Assembly: GCA_963843365.1 (NCBI GenBank)
Contig: CAWJKG010000006.1
Span: forward strand, 247,725 to 311,724
DNA length: 64,000 nt
DNA from: Bog-473 sp963843365
GTDB lineage: Bacteria > Actinomycetota > Acidimicrobiia > Acidimicrobiales > RAAP-2
Direction of reading: 5' to 3'
Shown here in pieces: positions 61,097 to 64,000 of the stretch; positions within the stretch are counted from its first letter, which is position 1; each line of letters begins with the position of its first letter. The notes beneath the pieces are model-generated. The model saw only the letters and a list, made by a program, of their open reading frames with translations. It was not told the DNA's origin and made no database searches. A program made the position numbers and the translations under genes.

Positions 61097-61498
61097 TCAG
61101 CGCAGCTCGAAGCCCTCGAAGGTGAACGCCGGGGTCACCGTCGCCCCGACCAACGCGTAGCGGCCGAGCGGGCGGGCCGACTGCCAGACACCGGGATCGA
61201 CGACCACCTGCGGCGAGTGCCCGGCCTGCACGTCGGGGCCGAGGACTTGCGCGTCGCGCCGCCCGTCGGGCCATTCGCGACTGAGCTCGAGAGGGTCCCC
61301 GTCGTAGAAGTGCCACAACTCGGTCGCGTCCACCCGGTGCGGTGCGGAGACCTCGCCGCGCAGGAGCAGGTAGTAGATGGCGCTGCCGGCCGGGCGCTCC
61401 CCCTCTGGTGCCTCGGCGACCCAGGTCCGGCGGTACCAACCACCCTCGGGATGCGGTGCGAGATGCAGCGCGGCGATGAGGGACTCACCGGGACGCAT
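61097..61498 (-). CDS. DUF985 cupin-fold protein
   Basis: 133 residues. Starts close to the family hallmark HPEGGWYRRTW (about 15-25), then SAIYYLLLRGEVSAPHRVDATELWHFYDGDPLEL with the metal-binding-like His residues of the cupin_5 family, and the end PAFTFEGFELR. Role unknown; homologues have been proposed as sugar-nucleotide epimerase-like or oxygenase-like. It lies 18 bp after the acyl-CoA dehydrogenase on the same strand. Confidence 0.88.
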   Translation of the reverse strand: MRPGESLIAALHLAPHPEGGWYRRTWVAEAPEGERPAGSAIYYLLLRGEVSAPHRVDATELWHFYDGDPLELSREWPDGRRDAQVLGPDVQAGHSPQVVVDPGVWQSARPLGRYALVGATVTPAFTFEGFELR

Positions 61499-61516
61499 CA
61501 GGCAGTCCGCCCCCGG

Positions 61517-62644
61517 TCAGTCCGACGTGACACCCATTGCAGCGGCCACCGCCAGGGAGTGCACGGCGGCGCTCCCGAAGAGCGCTCCGTCGGCGGCGGC
61601 CCGCTTCACGTACAGATGTGCGTCGTGCTCCCATGTGAAACCGATGCCCCCGAAAGACTGGATCGACTCGCCCCCGACCAACCTCTGGCAGTCGTCGCTG
61701 GCAGCCTTCGCCATGGCGACCGCAGTCGCCCGGTCCGGGGTGTCCTCGTTGATGGAGGCGACGGCGAAGTAGCAGAGTGCGCGCGCCCGCTCGATGGCGA
61801 GGAACATGTTGCTCATCTTGTGTTTCAACGCCTGGAAGGAGCCGATGGCGACGCCGAATTGCTTGCGCTCCTTCAGGTAGGCCAGCAGCAGCTGGAAGAG
61901 CGCGTCGCAGGTGCCCACCGCCTCGAGCGCCACGCCGACCGTCGCTTCCTGCAGGGCGCGGGAGATGGCGAGCGCGGACGCGGTGCTGCCGGGCTCGCCA
62001 AGGGCATTCTCCTCCGGGACGCGCACCTGCTGCAGGGTGACCTCGACCAGCGGGCGGCTGGCGTCGAGCGAGAGCACAGGCGTCAGTACGGCGTCGACGG
62101 CCGGAACGACGAACGCACCCGGGCCGCCGCCGGCCCGGGCCACGACGACGAGGTCCGTCGTGCCCTCGGCGGCCATGACGGCAACCTTCCTTCCGTTGAG
62201 GATCCAGTCGCCATCGCCCGGCTCGGCCGTGGTGGTCACGTCGTCCACGGACCATCCATGCGGGTGGTCGGCCAGCGCGACGGCCCCCGCGACGGCACCG
62301 CTCGCCACGCCTGACAGGAAACGATGCTGCTGCGCGGGCAAGCCCACCTCGCGCACCAAGGGCGCGAATTGCGTCACGGTGGCCAAGAGTGGCCCCGGGG
62401 CGACGGCGCGGCCGAGCTCCTCCACCACGACGGCCGTCTCCACGATGGTCAGCCCGACACCGCCGAACTCCTCGGGAACGGCCAGCGCAGGCCAGTCGAG
62501 GGCCACCATGGAGTCCCACAGCTTCTCGGGGGCCTCCCCGGTCTCGACGAGGGCGCGCACCACCTCGATCGGGCATTCCTTCTCGAGAAAGGAACGGACG
62601 GAGGCGCGCAGTTCTTCCTGCTCACCCGTGAACTCGAGCTCCAC
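61517..62644 (-). CDS. Acyl-CoA dehydrogenase (FadE-like)
   Basis: 375 residues from the GTG at 62644, with GGGGAGGAG upstream; the longer open frame would run through operator site 6. N-terminal ELEFTGEQEELRASVRSFL, central GRKVAVMAAEGTTDLVVVA, and the flavin region near the C-terminus KERKQFGVAIGSFQALKHKMSNMF and SIQSFGGIGFTWEHDAHLYVKRA. This subgroup often works as a heteromer with another ACAD in steroid or side-chain catabolism. No partner gene is adjacent, so the pairing is uncertain. Site 6, 81 bp upstream of the start, puts it in the TetR regulon. Confidence 0.88.
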   Translation of the reverse strand: MELEFTGEQEELRASVRSFLEKECPIEVVRALVETGEAPEKLWDSMVALDWPALAVPEEFGGVGLTIVETAVVVEELGRAVAPGPLLATVTQFAPLVREVGLPAQQHRFLSGVASGAVAGAVALADHPHGWSVDDVTTTAEPGDGDWILNGRKVAVMAAEGTTDLVVVARAGGGPGAFVVPAVDAVLTPVLSLDASRPLVEVTLQQVRVPEENALGEPGSTASALAISRALQEATVGVALEAVGTCDALFQLLLAYLKERKQFGVAIGSFQALKHKMSNMFLAIERARALCYFAVASINEDTPDRATAVAMAKAASDDCQRLVGGESIQSFGGIGFTWEHDAHLYVKRAAADGALFGSAAVHSLAVAAAMGVTSD

Positions 62645-62724
62645 CGCACTCCTCCCCGGCCTCGCCGTGTGCCTGCCCACTCCTTGCGGCGCGCCAGGGC
62701 ATCCGCAGATCGACGGAGTGTACC

Positions 62725-62740
62725 TGACGCCGGTGTCAGC
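62725..62740. promoter_or_regulatory. TetR-type operator site 6
   Basis: CTGACGCCGGTGTCAG, a near-consensus palindrome upstream of the FadE-like gene. Confidence 0.65.
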
Positions 62741-62912
62741 CTCAGGTGCCTGTGCTACCTTGCCGCCGCCCCGTTGTCTGGGAAGGACGTGGGTTGGTGT
62801 GCCCCGGGGGGTCGCCGGTCCGCAGCGCGAGCTCGGACCGGCGACGGCGGGGGGCGGCGCACTCCACTCGACGCTTCCGGGCAACGAAGTCCGACCGCCT
62901 ACACTCTCCGGT

Positions 62913-62984
62913 GCGCCTCTAGCTCAACGGCAGAGCAACGGACTCTTAATCCGCAGGTTTCGGGTTCGAATCCCGAGGGGCGCA
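62913..62984 (+). tRNA. tRNA-Lys (anticodon CTT)
   Basis: 72 nt with a 7-bp acceptor stem (GCGCCTC with GGGGCGC, including one G-T pair), D-arm TAGCTCAACGGCAGAGCA, anticodon loop CTCTTAA with CTT at 34-36, and T-arm TCGGG-TTCGAAT-CCCGA. The discriminator is A and CCA is not encoded. One mismatch closes the anticodon stem (A27-C43). Confidence 0.92.
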
Positions 62985-62998
62985 CTCCGAGGGGCGCA
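62973..62998 (+). repeat. Direct repeat of the tRNA 3' end
   Basis: CCGAGGGGCGCA at 62973-62984 is repeated at 62987-62998 with a 2-bp spacer. It could be a slippage product or an attachment-site scar. Confidence 0.5.
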
Positions 62999-63016
62999 CC
63001 GAGGCGTACTCCGTGC

Positions 63017-64000
63017 TCAGCCCAGGTCCGACCTGAAGGCCGCCAGGCTGTTCGGGAACGAGCCCCCCGTGATGAGGGAGTTCGTCCCGTCGCTGTTGGC
63101 GTCGAAATACGCCTCGTAGGCGACGTCGTTGGCCCCTCATCCACGACACCATCTGATTCACGAAGTACGGATCGTCACCCAGGCCGTGGCCGTCGCTGCG
63201 GATGGCCAGACCCCACTCGCCGAAAGCGAGCGGCTTGCCGTTGGCAGCAGCGAACTGGGCCGCCGCCGTCAACGCAGGGGAGCGTCGTCTGGGACCAGGC
63301 GTTGGTCGGCGTCTGCGGTGTCGCCCACGACTGGTCGTAGGCGTCGAGGCCGATGACGTCCACATACGCGTTCCCCGGATAGGCCGCGGCCACCGAGTAG
63401 CCCGACTGGGTGAAGGCGCCCGCGTCGGGATTCCACTCGAACCGGAACTGCTCACCGGGCACCGACCGCATGGCCGAGACGATCTGCTGGAAGTAACCCG
63501 CGAAGCTGGCCTCGGCGCTGGGCGTCGTGGCGGCCCAGTTCGTCCAGGAGCCGTCGAACTCCCACCCGAGGCGGAGGTAGGCCGTGGACAAGCCGCTGGC
63601 CACCAGCTTCTGCGCCAGGGTCACGAAGTACCCGTTGTAGCGCCCGTGGCGCCCTGCGCCAGGGTCCCCTGGACATTCCCGCTCGAGTCGGTCGGGATGA
63701 TCGGCACCCCCAGCGAGAGCGTGTACCCGGTACCGTTGAAGGAGCTCAACCAGTTGAGGCTGCCGCTCGATCCGTCCAGGCCGGCCCAGCCTTCGCTGCC
63801 GGGAAGGTAGGCGCCGGCCACGGTGGGCGAGGTCCCGGTCTGCTGGGCGAACGTCGCCATGCCCGCGGGGGTGGAGGGTGAGAAGTAGGCACCTTGCGCC
63901 AGTCCACCCTGCGCGTTCGGGTTCAGACCCGGCCCGAAGAGGGACGACGAGCCATTCGCGGTCACGATGGCGTACCCCGCCGCAGAGGGGTTGACGATCA
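63017..64000 (-). CDS. Secreted glycoside hydrolase, GH26-like (partial 5' end, frameshifted)
   Basis: The start lies beyond the window. In the sequence shown, frames join as follows: SLFGPGLNPNAQGGLAQGAYF and YLPGSEGWAGLDGS, then after about 63640 AYLRLGWEFDGSWTNWA, which carries the likely acid/base Glu in WEFDGSW. After it come YVDVIGLDAYDQSW and, after a shift near 63283, PLAFGEWGLAIRSDG with the likely nucleophile Glu in GEWG. After a further shift near 63135 it ends TGGSFPNSLAAFRSDLG at 63019. Both Glu and the barrel strands fit GH26 endo-mannanase-like enzymes. It probably degrades a plant or microbial beta-glycan outside the cell. Confidence 0.75.

Noticed and set aside
62946..63455. 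169-residue frame running into the tRNA-Lys gene
   Set aside because: It is one of several frames of the broken glycoside hydrolase; the real stop is at 63017-63019.

Overview
The window is high-GC DNA with dense, often overlapping genes (ATGA and TGATG junctions) and GTG/TTG starts. It carries a DUF222-HNH protein, a DUF3817 pair, many acyl-CoA enzymes and a branched-chain-amino-acid-type ABC transporter. This fits a free-living actinobacterium. I would guess an Acidimicrobiia-like soil or freshwater lineage, but that is inference: no rRNA or other phylogenetic marker is present. No CRISPR array, insertion sequence, phage module or replication origin was seen.

Layout. 0-3 kb: a small HTH regulator with a degenerate ClpP paralogue faces an intact clpP, and the pseudo-ClpP gene leads into a CMD-family gene and a broken SDR. 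3-5 kb: Tat-exported phosphoesterase. 5-25 kb: amidohydrolase, two crotonases, rlmN, two thiolase-family genes, membrane proteins, a complete Liv-type transporter, a fused CoA-transferase next to a TetR regulator, an SDR and a TesB thioesterase. 25-38 kb: AllA-like protein, cupin, 2-hydroxyacid dehydrogenase, a giant secreted repeat protein, then a run of small-molecule catabolic enzymes (RraA-like, ThuA-like, zinc dehydrogenase, VOC, isocitrate-lyase-like, RidA, class II aldolase, SDR, ALDH, hydrolase). 40-44 kb: translationally coupled HMGS-DUF35 fusion, thiolase, acyl-CoA dehydrogenase and ferredoxin. 44.7-46.6 kb: second secreted repeat protein. 46.7-52.3 kb: methyltransferase, thioesterase, zinc-ribbon peptide with a structured leader, AMP-ligase, DUF35 protein and thiolase. 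52.3-58.2 kb: SDR/SRPBCC pair, the FAD-oxidase/DUF1365/cyclopropane-fatty-acid-synthase operon and a B12-binding HTH regulator. 58-61 kb: acetyl-CoA synthetase with an acetate transporter. 61-64 kb: DUF985 cupin, acyl-CoA dehydrogenase, tRNA-Lys(CTT), and a partial secreted glycoside hydrolase.

Two regulatory circuits can be read from the DNA. First, a palindrome close to CTGACACCGGTGTCAG occurs six times, each time upstream of a CoA or carbonyl-catabolism gene. The longest copy lies between the TetR gene and the CoA-transferase, so TetR is the likely regulator of a dispersed catabolic regulon. Second, TTTA(C/G)TG(G/C)TAAA occurs twice: before the FAD-oxidase/DUF1365/CFA operon and at the start of the B12-binding regulator. 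That regulator keeps the Wx9EH motif and a lower-ligand ExH motif of CarH/LitR photoreceptors, which suggests light-controlled membrane-lipid modification.

Single-base frame breaks cluster at about 0.17, 44.2, 51.2, 52.4-58.2 and 63.1-63.7 kb. Protein similarity continues across them in another frame, so many are probably assembly indels rather than genuine gene decay. Coordinates of the affected genes are given as spans.
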